Assembly: GCA_020881915.1 (NCBI GenBank)
Contig: JAJFPB010000008.1
Coordinates: 2,170,001-2,234,000 of the forward strand
Source of the DNA: Paramyrothecium sp. XJ0827
Taxonomy: Eukaryota > Ascomycota > Sordariomycetes > Hypocreales > Stachybotryaceae
Length of the DNA stretch: 64,000 bases
Direction of reading: 5' to 3'
This document shows positions 1 through 10,260 of this stretch, one piece after another; positions within the stretch are counted from its first letter, which is position 1; the number at the start of each line of letters is the position of its first letter. The position numbers were made by a program, and so were the translations under genes. Under the pieces are notes generated by a model that saw nothing but the letters and a program-made list of their open reading frames with translations, was not told the DNA's origin and did not search any database.

Positions 1-1431
1 GTGTCTTATACGGCCCATAGTGGACAGTCGGGCCGCGATCGTTTGTGGCGAGAGGAATATCGTGCTGGATACGCGAAATGACATCCTAACAACCTTAGTT
101 AGACGATGATCAGGGTTGGAAAACTTCCTTGGGGCTGCTTACAGGATTATAGATGAAGGGTCTGCCGAAGGTTATCAGATCAAGCTTGCCTTCCTTGACC
201 AATCTATCAGCCTCCTCTACTGTGTAGTCATGATTGGCCATCAGCATGGAAGGGCTTCCGGGGAACTTGACCAGTCTCCCAAAATCAAGTACCGGGTCGT
301 AGCCTGGGGGTAGAGGGTATCCGGAGGGTCGGCCATTTCGCCCGTATAAGTCGCCGGTTCCCGCATTGGGATCGGCACCACGACGAGAGAGGTTGATGAT
401 CCCAACCCTATGAGATACTAGCTCCTTGATCAGGTAGGTGTATGTGTCTTTCATCTCGTTAAAATCCACAACCGAGTCGTTCAAAAAATCGGTGGGGTTG
501 AGCTTGACACAGATGAATTCAGGTCCGCCGAACACTTGGCTTGCAGCTTCGACAACCTCAAGGAGGAATCGGGACCGATTGGCCACTGAGCCGCCATAGG
601 AATCTGTACGCACATTGACACGCCTTTTCCCCCTTTTAGCTTGAAACCCGAGCATAACCGCAGACCATGGTTGACTCACGTATTTAGGAACTGATGGATC
701 AAGTAACCGCTGCAAATGGTTTTGTCAGCACCGATTCTCATGTCGGACATCAATCTAGGTCACTTATACCCTTGGGCCAACAGCTCGACGCCGTCGAAAC
801 CCGCCTTTTTGGCCAATTGCATAGAGTGTCTATAAGTTTCCACCACACCCCGTGGATCCTTGATTTCCTGTACGTTTTCTGTATGTCCCTGAATGAGTCT
901 TTCAGTTTCCTTGTCTTGTCTGTCGGGATTCAGTGAGGCGTACTGGAACACCTGGCAAATCACGATATTTACCAGCATTGGCCTTGATGCTCGAAGGTGC
1001 CAGTACAATGCCATCGTGTTGCTTCATAACCGGCATCTGATCATGCTGGCAGCGACCTGTCGTGAAATATTAGCATCATCCGCAGTCCTGGCCGTTATGG
1101 ATATCTCGAAAGTACCTGCGTGCCAGGCCTGGAAGAATATTTTGCCTCCTTCCTCATGGACAGCATCTGTGACCATTCGCCAAGCCTGGGCATGGTCATC
1201 GTTGATCATGAATGGCGAGTGAATCCACTCGCAGCCTGTCCAATCAACAAAAGTACCCTCATTAACAATCAAACCTATTCCATCCCTAGCTCTATCGGCA
1301 TAATGCTTGACCTGCGCTCGGCCTGGCTTGTGGTCGTCCACACACCGGTTGCGCGTCATAGAACCCATGACAATGCGGTTTCGCAGTGCGAGCTTGCCGC
1401 CGATGGTGATGGGCTCCAGAAGGCTTGACAT
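1..1431 (-). CDS. Old Yellow Enzyme family NADH:flavin oxidoreductase (3' end beyond window)
   Basis: This is an FMN-dependent ene-reductase-type TIM barrel. Six exons can be read on the minus strand: 1431-1116, 1056-944, 888-770, 709-680, 623-143 and 85 to the window edge; the introns are 1115-1057, 943-889, 769-710, 679-624 and 142-86. The spliced protein runs through the family landmarks in order: an N-terminal LRNRIVMGSMTRNR block, QAWHAGR, LAPSSIK, a KDPRGVV..YRHS helix, AGFDGVELLAQGGY, RTDSYGGSVANRSRF, a GIINLSRRG block, ANHDYTVEEAD and FGRPFIYNP, then a last exon reading DVISRIQHDIPLATNDRG. The LLAQGGY form in place of the HGANGY of yeast OYE matches what I recall of one fungal OYE subgroup. 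The start at 1431 is preferred because the family begins close to it; an in-frame ATG at 1515 would add 28 residues. The gene is divergent from a Zn2Cys6 regulator. The substrate is not predictable. Confidence 0.9.
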
Positions 1432-1515
1432 TGCGGAGCTTATTTGGACATATAACAAGGTTGATAAGTGTATGCGGCTTTGTTGGGAAGACTGCCAGTA
1501 ATTATGAATGGACAC

Positions 1516-2065
1516 TGAAGTTGTAGCAGTCCCTCAAGGATGACAGTAGGAGTAAACGCTTTCTTATATACTCAAGAGATGGGCAGTGAGGGAACGGTCA
1601 ATCTAAGAAGCTGGCGCTCACTAGACCCTCGCCACGTACGCCCACGCATCTTACAAATCATGCAATGACGGAGCTTCTTGGGGCGGACTGGCCAACCCAG
1701 CGAAACAGGCAGCCTTGGATCAACATCAGGGCCATGACCTAAAGCTGGTCTTGAGAGTCGTATATGACGGCGAACCTGGAGTTGGGAGCCCAAACCCGGC
1801 AATCAGTCCCCTGGCTGTCCAATAGTATGCGGGCTATTCCGATCCCTGCGGAGCTTCATCCTGGAGCACCGCAAAGCGCCCGCTCCCGAGCCAATAAGGA
1901 CATTCGATTCCCGCAGTAGATGCAGCCACGCACCGAAAGTAAGCCGCTTGGTAATTCCAACCCCAAAGTGTCAGGTTCCGGCACGTCCTCACTCTCTCCA
2001 CCTCTGACCACAATCCAGCTCACCACAATTGTCCCATTTCTTGCGGATCCCTTGGCTACCGGACA
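1516..2065. other. Divergent promoter region
   Basis: This 550 bp spacer separates the OYE gene (leftward) from the Zn2Cys6 regulator gene (rightward). Apart from the TATA-like element at 1563 I see no gene in it. The short reading frames across it resemble no family. Confidence 0.6.
1563..1570 (-). promoter_or_regulatory. TATA box of the OYE gene
   Basis: On the minus strand this reads TATATAAG, about 130 bp before the preferred start at 1431 and about 50 bp before the alternative ATG at 1515. Confidence 0.5.
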
Positions 2066-3548
2066 ATGAAAGCCCCAAGAGCTTGCCATCAGTGCCGTGA
2101 GTCTAAGCGCAAATGCGTCCGTCCAGGGCCTGGCCAACCCTGCGGCTCGTGTATGGAAAAAGGCCGAAACTGCAGTGCCGAATTAAAGAGCTGCGCTGTT
2201 GACCACGAGTCTTCAGACTTGTCACCAGTCCGCAGAGGCGAGCAGGCCACACAATCCAGTTCGAGCCACACAGCATATGACAATGCAGCTGGCCTGCCCT
2301 GGACGACCACACTGGAGCTTGTCGAATTCTACCTGGATATGGTTCATCACCGGCCCCATAGCATCTTCCACCCGCCCACGTTGCGGACCCAACTGCGCGA
2401 GGGTACTGTGCCTGGGGCGTTGCTGTGTGCTATTTGCGCCATCGGCTCCAAGTTTTCTCCAGATCCGGACAGAAAAGTCCTCGAAGCACGCCTTGTCGCA
2501 CAAGCGAAGAGCCTCCTACAAGCGGATATTGAGAACATTTGTATCGCAAACGTACAAACATGTATTCTTTTGGCAACTTTAAGTGCTGGCAATTGTCATA
2601 GCTCTTCCGAAGCCCTCTTTGTCCGTAAGAAACCTTGTTCCTGGCGGGGCAGCTCTTACAATACCACCTGGAGATGTCTGCTAATGTCAAGTAGGCATAG
2701 CTACGAGCATGGCCGAGATTATGCACCTTGCGTCTTCCGGTACGGATGGATCCATGATTACGCGTGAGACTGAACGAAGAATTTGGTGGTCGCTCTACAT
2801 GGCAGACCAATGGTGTTTCTCAGGCCTTGGTATGCCTCGCCCTACGGAGGGACTCGACAAATCGTACGATTTACCTATGGACGAGATAACCTTCCATTCT
2901 CTTCTACCCAACTTTGAAAGGCCGCAAACTCCATGGAAGCCAGGTCTCTGGACCCACATGGTAAGGCTCGCCCGTCTTTTCGGTCCGATCCAGGATCTAA
3001 ACCGCCGTATTGCTCAAGGCGTCACCGACATTTCCGTGCTCGACAAGGCGGTCGACAGTCTGAGCCAGAAGCTGGAAGCGTGGTGCGAGATGCTTCCAAG
3101 CACCGCTCAGATGACTGTACAAAACCTCTACTACCAACAACAAAATGGCTTGGGAGGACCATTCGTTGCCCTGCACCTCACTTACCACCATTACGCAACG
3201 CTGCTATATTTTCGATTCCTGGAAGCCCATAGGACGCCTTGTTTCACATACTCTACCTACATCACACGCTGCAAGCACCATGCTTCGTCCTTTAGCAGTC
3301 TTCTTCACCTTTCTCATCAAGTCAAGGGCTGTGGAGTCGACTACCCTACCATCGGCCACATGACGGCCGTTTCGTCGTCCGTATTGGTTCATACTCTTCT
3401 ATTTGGTGAATCCGAGGAACTTCAAAAAGCACGCCGAGAGCTCAACACAAATTTCGAGGCTCTCGTGGAACTTCGTAAACGATGGCCAACCACGGAAGCT
3501 ATCGTAAGCACCAACTTTCCCCAGCGTTGGCGCACCCTGCATAGCTGA
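2066..3548 (+). CDS. Zn(II)2Cys6 fungal transcription factor
   Basis: This is a nuclear DNA-binding regulator of about 471 aa in two exons, 2066-2624 and 2692-3548. The intron starts GTAAGA, has a CTAAT branch site and ends CAAG. The N-terminus holds a binuclear zinc cluster, C-X2-C-X6-C-X8-C-X2-C-X6-C, at residues 7-33. The rest matches the fungal-specific transcription factor domain: a helix around FYLDMVHHRPHSIFHPPTLR, then across the splice ALFVLGIATSMAEIMHLA, then ETERRIWWSLYMADQW, the family's conserved RR-hWWshy-hD block. It is shorter than the usual 600-900 aa, but the domain order is intact. Its head-to-head position suggests it may control the OYE gene; that is inference only. Confidence 0.88.
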
Positions 3549-4606
3549 CTAGTGCTAGATCAATAGGTTGATCACTTTCCAACACATATGCCTCTTATCG
3601 ACAGAGTCACACAAATTGGACGGATGGATGGTGAGATTCCTATTGGAACACTCACTTGCTCTGAAGGAAAAGGGGTTATCATCCGTGCAATCATATACGG
3701 GGGTGGAATCAGGTACCATGTCAACCAAAGCTAAGGAGTTGACGCAGTTGGGCAGGTACACAGACTTTAATAGGCTTTGATCATATGGAGACGAATATAC
3801 TATCTTGCCAACGAAGGTCCTGGGATTCATCTCGGGGGTCTCTTCTCGCTCACATGCGACAGGCGTTAGTCTCGGCGGCAAGCCGTTACTGTAACCATCA
3901 TTGCACCTCAAAACTTCACGCAGATCAGGATAAGACATTACTGAATGCATCTTGTCTGCGCTGCGTGGTCAAGTCAGAGTAGTTGACCTCTGATTTGTGA
4001 TGTTCCGTAACGCTCCCAACATACTGAGAATCATTTTTTGGAATAAGTTCCTGAGGTAGTGAGCGAATCACATACAATATTTTGTCTGCTCTGAATTCTC
4101 GGTACTCGGATGGAAAGCCATTGCCGAGCCGGCATTTACCCTGGTCTTTCCTGTGCCAAGGATCCTTGTTACAACCAAAGCACTAACTCCGAGCAAATTC
4201 ACAACTTTTCCAGTTGTCCATCGTTCTCCCTTTAATGAGAATTTGCATGGTAAGGGTGAAGTGTTTACGCCTAGAGTCGTTATTTACAAGGCTGAACGGT
4301 TCTCTATGTGGATTCAAAGCTGAAACGGTGGGTATGGCATGCTCCTTAGCAACTTTGTTGGAAACATTTCAAATTGATCTCGGAGTGGGGTGCCCCGAGG
4401 ATATAAGCGCTAGGGAGCTCCCGAGGGACGAACTTCGTTTCTGAGCCAATAGATTTAGGTTTGGCAATCCTTCCATTATACCTGAAATTGTTGATATTAG
4501 CTCAATCCTGCGCAGCGCTTGGCGGGCTTTTGCGGAATTTACGGGGGAATGGTGGACCGGAGAATAAGGAGAGGACGGTACAGGGCCTACACCCTTGTAT
4601 GCGGAG
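3549..4606. other. Intergenic region without a supported gene
   Basis: This is about 1.1 kb between the regulator and the DJ-1/PfpI gene. Several 60-130 codon frames overlap on both strands, but none shows a recognisable motif. A 48-codon ATG frame at 3588-3734 is the only one with a protein-like composition and is not enough to call a gene. Confidence 0.5.
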
Positions 4607-4614
4607 TATATAAA
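4607..4614 (+). promoter_or_regulatory. TATA box of the DJ-1/PfpI gene
   Basis: The sequence is TATATAAA, 76 bp before the ATG at 4690. Confidence 0.6.
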
Positions 4615-4689
4615 CGTAGGCAGGTATTATAGAGGTCTACAGTTGTTGATTGTTCAAATCGACAGTTTCGAGCATTCGAGATCATCAAG

Positions 4690-5460
4690 ATGCATTTCAC
4701 CTGTTGCCAACTCTTGTCCCTCCTAACGGCCGCGTCCTCCGTGGCAGCGCAGAGTGGATGCGTGCCAAGAAATGTTACTCCGCCTGTCAATTTCGGCATG
4801 ATCGTGTTCCCTGCCTTTACTCCATTGGACGTGTTCGGGCCTCTCGACATGCTCAACGGCTTTTCTCTCACCCAGCACATGAACCTCTCCATTATTGCAA
4901 AGACACTGGATCCCGTCACGACGCAGATGCGAAACCACAACGTTGCCAAGTCTAACTTCGCTCAATCTATTGTGCCTACGCACACCTTTGCAAACCCTCC
5001 CGCGGACCTGGACGTACTCTTCGTTCCAGGAGGCTCCGGCACCCGAGCGGTGAAGTCGCCCTACCCAGAGCTACGCCTGGCGGAGCTTATTGACTACGTG
5101 CGGGATGTGTATCCCTCCCTGAAATACATCATTTCCGTGTGCACGGGAGCCCAACTTCTCGCTCAAGCTGGTGTGTTGGACGGCAAGAATGCCACTACAA
5201 ACAAACGGGCGTTCGCATCTACCGCCGCTTTTGGGCCCAAGACTCACTGGATTGCCAACGCGCGTTGGGTCAAACACGGCAACATTTACACTTCGAGTGG
5301 TGTGACGGCCGGCATAGATGCCACCCTGCAATTTATCGAGGACATTTGGGGTGAAGAAAGGGCGAACACGATCAGCTTTAACATTGAGCATGTGCGTGTA
5401 TCTGATCCCAACGATGACCCGTTCTCCGGTGGTTTGGTAGATATTCTCCCACTAGCATAA
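4690..5460 (+). CDS. Secreted DJ-1/PfpI (GATase1-like) family protein
   Basis: This single-exon gene encodes 256 aa. Residues 1-20 form a signal peptide (hydrophobic LLSLLTAASSVAA before QSGC), so the protein probably enters the secretory pathway, which is unusual for this mostly cytosolic family. The body shows the DJ-1/PfpI fold: FGMIVFPAFTPLDVFGPLDML at the first strand and helix, a DVLFVPGGSGTR strand carrying the conserved glutamate-region loop, and the nucleophile elbow SVCTGAQLLAQAG with Cys near residue 151. The later HWIANARWVKHGNIYTSSGVTAGIDATL segment matches the AraC-type and isonitrile-hydratase-like branch. The Cys is present, so the protein may be an active hydrolase or hydratase; the substrate is unknown. 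A TATA box lies at 4607. Confidence 0.85.
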   Translation: MHFTCCQLLSLLTAASSVAAQSGCVPRNVTPPVNFGMIVFPAFTPLDVFGPLDMLNGFSLTQHMNLSIIAKTLDPVTTQMRNHNVAKSNFAQSIVPTHTFANPPADLDVLFVPGGSGTRAVKSPYPELRLAELIDYVRDVYPSLKYIISVCTGAQLLAQAGVLDGKNATTNKRAFASTAAFGPKTHWIANARWVKHGNIYTSSGVTAGIDATLQFIEDIWGEERANTISFNIEHVRVSDPNDDPFSGGLVDILPLA

Positions 5461-5476
5461 ACTTTTGTGTATTTAA

Positions 5477-5917
5477 GAAGAGACCAAAACCTTGAGTCTT
5501 TCTGATCCTCCCCAAATCGACCCCCAGTACTATACTACCCCAGAAGATGAGGCTCTTGCACTTTATTCTTTCAAGAATCTCCGGAAAGCGCTGGCCAAGT
5601 TCGCCGAATCTAACTACAGCATTGGCCCTGATTATGGCGAAGTGGCTCCAGGTGCAGAAGTACAGTCAGACGAGGACATACTTAATTACATCCGGGACAC
5701 TTCCATCATGGTTTGGCATGCTTCGGGAACCTGCTCCATGCTTCCAAGAGAGAATGGGGGTGTTGTCGATGAAACCCTCAAGGTATACGGTGTTCAGGGG
5801 CTGCGCATTGTGGATGCGAGTGTCTTCCCGGTTATTCCGGATACACACACTGTCGGAGCAACGTATATGTTGGCAGAGAAGGCAGCAGCGATGATCATTG
5901 AAGAGTACAAGATTTAG
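5477..5917 (+). pseudogene. GMC oxidoreductase relic (C-terminal domain only)
   Basis: An open frame follows a TAA at 5474 and has no ATG near its 5' end. It encodes about 145 residues that match only the C-terminal domain of glucose-methanol-choline FAD oxidoreductases: WHASGTCSM with the catalytic-type His, GGVVDETLKVYGVQGLRIVDASVFP, then the second conserved histidine in PDTHTVGATYMLAEKAA. The N-terminal FAD-binding GxGxxG domain, normally about 400 residues, is absent; the DJ-1 gene stops 16 nt before this frame opens. The frame itself has no internal stop. The simplest reading is a 5'-truncated relic left by deletion or by insertion of the upstream DJ-1 gene. Confidence 0.82.
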
Positions 5918-6037
5918 ATGGCGATCAAGTAGTTCTCCTTACAGCCGCATTTCAACCACCAGATTCGATGCACTTATCCAAAATTATGGTACCCGATGGC
6001 TGAATTCTCTGAGGCCTGCAAGCCTTGCTTCTCCATG

Positions 6038-7147
6038 CTAAACATCTTCAAGACTAAATTCGCTTAATGACACCTCTAGTGTAACTGCTTTAAAGTTGAA
6101 CTCCTTCCTCCGACTATTTTGCCGAGACTCTTCCTTTTGCCGTTCGATCAGCATCTTTGTTGCCGCTTCGCCTCGCCATGTTCGCCCACATATATGTCTA
6201 ATGAAGGGCTTTTCTAGATCCGCTGGATGCAGCAGCCAGCACGCCCACTTTGCCCACTCTCCCTCCTTCATCTGATTCCTCGCACGCTGGCCAATGGTAT
6301 CCTCAATAAAGGCACCACGAGACATGGACAGCCGGGACGGGAAAACCCTTGCAAGGTAATGTTCTCGATCCGCGATGTGTGGCTTATCGTGCCAGAAAAA
6401 CATGGGCGTGAGCGGTACGACGTCACCTGAAGAGGTGACAAAATCTCTTTTCAAAGATTGCGTAAGAGCACTCAAGGCCGGATACCGAGTGACGTGGTCA
6501 GAAACAGCGTAATCGAGCAACCGACATGAGGGAAGGCAGATGTATTCGACCGGAACAAGCGCATCGCTTTTCGATGCCTCCATGACTTCCAACATGGACG
6601 CAAGAGGGACGGGGATTTCGAGTGTCCAGTCGTGCTGATGAACCCAGACGTATGGCGTGGTTGCCGTCCGCAGCGCCGTACGGACTGCAAGCCCAAAGCC
6701 GACACGTCGATGCGGTTCAATGAATGTGATGTGATTATTTTCCATCGAGATAACGTCCACGGTGACGGAGCTCTTCTTGCGATTCTCTAGTGGTGAACCT
6801 GATTCGGCTTCCACCTGGGTGCTTATCCAGGTTGGTGATTGGTCACCAGCAGCTGACAGACATGTCCGAGTCACCAACTCCTTCACGTTATTCTTATACT
6901 CTGTGTACGCTTTCGCCTGCTCAGGTGAGATTTGTCCCTTTTTGAGCCTCGGCTTGGCGACGATTTGGTCATAATGATCGAACACAACTATGACCTGACA
7001 TTGTGTGAGAACGGGGCATTGAGCAGAGAAGGACTTGAAGACTGCAGAGATGAGCTCTGTAGACGGGGCGGAGGGTGTCGGGGATGTGGTAATGACGACA
7101 GTCAACAGCTTACGGGGGTCAGCCACGGGCTTGGACCCGATGCTCAT
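6038..7147 (-). CDS. Glycosyltransferase-like (GT-A type) hypothetical protein
   Basis: This uninterrupted 369-aa frame starts MSIGSKPVADP. It opens with a beta strand LLTVVITTSP, followed by PSTELISAVFKSF and a second strand VIVVFDHYD, as in the nucleotide-sugar-binding half of GT-A enzymes. A central segment GFGLAVRTALRTATTPYVWVHQHDW resembles the stretch ending in the DxD-like acidic site (here QHD). The C-terminal part has a SRGAFIEDTIGQRARN block and a basic tail rich in R, K and E. There is no signal peptide or clear transmembrane helix. I recognise the general fold pattern but no named family; a glycosyltransferase-like role is inferred. The gene is convergent with the GMC relic. Confidence 0.65.
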   Translation of the reverse strand: MSIGSKPVADPRKLLTVVITTSPTPSAPSTELISAVFKSFSAQCPVLTQCQVIVVFDHYDQIVAKPRLKKGQISPEQAKAYTEYKNNVKELVTRTCLSAAGDQSPTWISTQVEAESGSPLENRKKSSVTVDVISMENNHITFIEPHRRVGFGLAVRTALRTATTPYVWVHQHDWTLEIPVPLASMLEVMEASKSDALVPVEYICLPSCRLLDYAVSDHVTRYPALSALTQSLKRDFVTSSGDVVPLTPMFFWHDKPHIADREHYLARVFPSRLSMSRGAFIEDTIGQRARNQMKEGEWAKWACWLLHPADLEKPFIRHICGRTWRGEAATKMLIERQKEESRQNSRRKEFNFKAVTLEVSLSEFSLEDV

Positions 7148-7479
7148 GATGAGATTGTGTTGGTGTTGAGTGAAAAATCGGGGTTGAGTTTAGCGCCGCG
7201 ATAAAATCTCAAGGGTGTATTCAGTGGCGCCAGGTGTGCACCGATTGGCCAGCTGCCCACGGCTGGTGGAGAATGTGCCTTAGAACTCCAAAGCGTGATG
7301 CCGGAAGAAGCAATAAACAATATTGGGCGAAGCAAGATTCGCCTCGAGCACATGCTTAATCATAGTTCGGAAATCCTGAATTATCCTGGTTTTGTCGCAC
7401 TTCATAACCGCTTTGACCACTGAATACAAAATTTGCCAAGGTGAGGTTTCGCCTCTCAAACACTTAGTTGTTGTACAAT
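7148..7479. other. Intergenic spacer
   Basis: This 330 bp lies between the start of the glycosyltransferase-like gene and the decayed 3' end of the P450 relic. I see nothing in it. Confidence 0.4.
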
Positions 7480-8710
7480 GTCGGCAACTCCTGCAAAGAG
7501 AGTTCCGTCATTGTTTCGGTTCAGCGTATGCAAGACTATGCCTGTCAGTCTATCGCTTCGTATGATAAAGTACATTCGAGCTTACCTGATTCCCCAACAT
7601 TGCCTTGCTCCTTTGGAAAATGTTTTCAATTAATTTTCCAATTGTTTCCCCTTATTGCCCAGCCAGCGTTCGGGCTGGAACTGCCGAGCATTGTCGCCCC
7701 AAATCTCTTTGTCGAAATGGACGGTGTACGCGGAAATGCCCACAATAGTCTATAGATCTGGTCAACCAGACATATGGCTTGTCAGTGTGCCTTGGGACAT
7801 TTACACCAGGTGGAACTACAGTGTCTTCTATCAGTAATGCACCCAACTTTCCTGATGGAGGAGGAACAACTCGGGGAAGTCGACTAGGCAAGGCTGTAGC
7901 GAAGCGAAGAGCTTCTTTGACGCAAGCAGACTGACCATGTCGACTTTCAATGCAACATTGACAAGCTCCTCAGTGAACTTGCTAGATGGGGAAGCTGTTC
8001 GAGGATCTTCAAATCGTAGTCCTTCTCCGTACGGAGATTGGTATCTTAGATCTCTTTCTCAATATTGCGTAAAAATTAGGATTTTCGATCAGTTGCTGGA
8101 CAGCGTAGGCAAGAGTGGTGGCTGTGGTATCAGAACCCGCCACCAGAATGTCAGCGGCTTCCCCCAACACCTCTGGTTTGCCGAGCCCAGGTAGAGCGTC
8201 AAACATAACACCATGTTCCACGGACTTCCCGAAAGCCTTTTTCGTTTCGTAGTTCGAGACAATTGCTCCGATTTCCTTTGAATGAGCGTTAGCGCAGATA
8301 TTTATACGAGCTCTGGTTGGAAATATTGTTTCCATACCTGTAATAATCGCGCAAATCTGGCGGTAGGACCTCCTAGGAAAGTAGTCAACGCAGTGGGCAA
8401 ATTAAGCAGCACCGCCCGAAGAGTTGGTAAGTACATGAGATCCCAGATTGAGTCAGATGCCAAGTCAAACACATGGAGGAAGTCCGTATCAAAATCGTTC
8501 CCTGTTGCAGTCGACAAGAGACCCAAAGGCTCCCCAAAAGCAAGATCGGATATGACATCAACCGTCATGCACCTAGAGTGAATAAGCTACAAAGTCAGTT
8601 CGTTGACTAAAGTGGTACGCACCTGATAGCATTATAAAGATTCAAGGGTCCGCCACGGGATCTTCCGCTCAACACACTCGCCCAGCTCAGGAAACAGGCC
8701 AGCCTAGTCA
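7480..8710 (-). pseudogene. Cytochrome P450 pseudogene
   Basis: Read leftward, the remains keep P450 landmarks in order: LYNAIRCMTVDVISDLAFGEP with an intron inside the RC codon region; the I-helix AADILVAGSDTTATTLAYAVQQL; KEALR of the ExxR helix followed by PSRLPRVVP; FDKEIWGDNARQFQPERWL; and the heme loop FSKGARQCWGI at 7587-7620 with its Cys. The gene is dead: an in-frame TAA at 7630-7632 lies four codons before the heme loop, the roughly 150 residues before the LYNAIR segment cannot be found, and after the heme loop the next splice leads into frames that do not encode the expected L-helix. The fold was a class II microsomal P450; the subfamily cannot be told. Confidence 0.85.
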
Positions 8711-9171
8711 CATCATAGCTTGGACGGGAACTAGACTTTTGGCGACAAAGCCAGCCCGATTTCTTTTACGGTGAAAGCTCCTTTTTCCACGGGTCAGGGT
8801 TCAACACGGCGAAGTGGACCCTCAGAGCAAATTCCAACCTTAGGCCCGATTCTTTGTCGTGCTTCGATACACACAGAGGAATGATTCTGAATAGTTGAAG
8901 TTTGGGTAATGACAATATCGGAGCACGGCACTCGCCACAGGCTGCTACCTACGAAATATATTCATGGAGTAGATTGATAGTGCCGTATTTGATATTTACG
9001 CAAATCCCGAGCAACTGCAACTAAAAACCTCCATCCTCCCCAGTCCTCATACTTCCCTTGCAAGCTTCAGGCTACTCGTCTTCCTTACTCAGCCCTTGGT
9101 GCATGCAAGAGTAAGCTATCCTCATTTACCCCCCTCGCCTTCACCGTCGTTGTGGGATAGGTTCCCGAAGC
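8711..9171. other. Intergenic spacer
   Basis: This is 460 bp upstream of the P450 relic, where its N-terminal exons would be expected. I could not find the missing P450 membrane anchor or proline-rich segment. No other gene is visible. Confidence 0.45.
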
Positions 9172-10187
9172 CTAGATGACCCCAAATTGGTTGAAGAACC
9201 GCCAGGTCTCGCCAGGACTGAAGGCGTTGGTGCCGCTATCACCTGGACGGCCATCCTGTGGTGCGGCGGTGTGTCCCTCATCGAAAGCAACCCAGCGCAC
9301 GGGATACCCGGCTCTGCAACCTGTGTAGGTTGTGCCAATGTGGGTGTACGATCCTTGGGTTGGCTCTCGTGGGCTCTGGCGCGTACAGCCGTTGTTCGCC
9401 ACAAACCTGTCACGCAAAGTGCGACCGCCAGCGATGCTGAGAACATTGTCTCGGAGACCGTGAATCCCAAGGTAGGCGACAGGTGTGGTGCCTCCATTGC
9501 ATCCAGAAAGCTGGCCGCCGGAAAGCACTGCCACGGCACGAAAGACGTTGGGGCGGGAGCAGGCCAAGGAATAAGACTGCATGTACTGTTAGCCTTGGTA
9601 TGAAGTAGTGTGATGTGAGAAACCCTACCATGGCACCACCATAGCTGAAACCTGTAGAGAAGATCTGAGATGTCTCGACGCATAACCCATTCTGTGCAAT
9701 ATTGACAAGTTGGTCGATAAAGGTTATGTCCTCGCCGCCAGCGTTGGCCCAGCCGTTATTGAGACCCTGTGGCGCGATGAATATAGCGCCCTCATTTGCC
9801 AACCTTCGAAGGCCAAAATAGTCCTGACTTGTATTAGTGCATTGGACGTCTGTTATGAAGAGTGCCTGCAGAAAGTGAAGCAAGACGTACCCAAACATCT
9901 CTCTGCACTGGGAGACCAGTGGCTACATCATTCATGGTACCACCGCGCCAGTGAAGCCCAAAGATGAGCTTGTATGCCCGGGTTGGGCTGTACCCAGTTG
10001 GGACTCGGATGATATATTGTCTGGTCTTGCCATTGACTGTTATGGACTTGGTACCACTGGTAATGCTGGCTGGCCTGCCGCATCCCGCGGATCTCGCTGC
10101 CATGGCTACATCGGTGATGAAGCAGAAGAGGATGAGAAGACTTAGGGTGAATGCCGAAGACTTGATGATCCGGGCCAACATGGTCAC
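9172..10187 (-). CDS. Feruloyl esterase (CE1, FaeC-like), secreted
   Basis: This gene encodes 298 aa in three exons, 10187-9891, 9823-9629 and 9576-9172, with both introns in phase 0 (donors GTACGT and GTAGGG, the second with a GCTAAC branch site). Residues 1-30 are a signal peptide ending AMA before ARSAGCG. The mature protein follows the CE1 / LpqC-like esterase pattern: TKSITVNGKTRQYIIRVP, YKLIFGLHW, then FIAPQGLNNGWAN. The catalytic triad is visible: Ser159 in GFSYGGAM, Asp207 in HGLRDNVL and His266 in DEGHTAAPQD. Such enzymes release ferulate from arabinoxylan in the plant cell wall. There is no carbohydrate-binding module. A TATA box lies at 10253. The call to feruloyl esterase over PHB depolymerase rests on the SYSLACSRPNVFRAVAVLSG block. 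Confidence 0.9.
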
Positions 10188-10252
10188 AACTTGTAGACTG
10201 TTCAGTTTGCTGAGCGCTCCTACGCTTCATCCCATGAGCGATGTGGACACGG

Positions 10253-10260
10253 CTTATATA
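10253..10260 (-). promoter_or_regulatory. TATA box of the feruloyl esterase gene
   Basis: The minus strand reads TATATAAG, about 70 bp before the ATG at 10187. Confidence 0.6.

Noticed and set aside
3588..3734. A 48-codon ATG frame with protein-like composition
   Set aside because: It is too short, shows no signal peptide or known motif, and has no convincing flanking exons.
7587..7632. RIP as the cause of the P450 stop codon
   Set aside because: The stop sits where the family usually has Tyr, so it would need a transversion, and the relic is not strongly AT-shifted.
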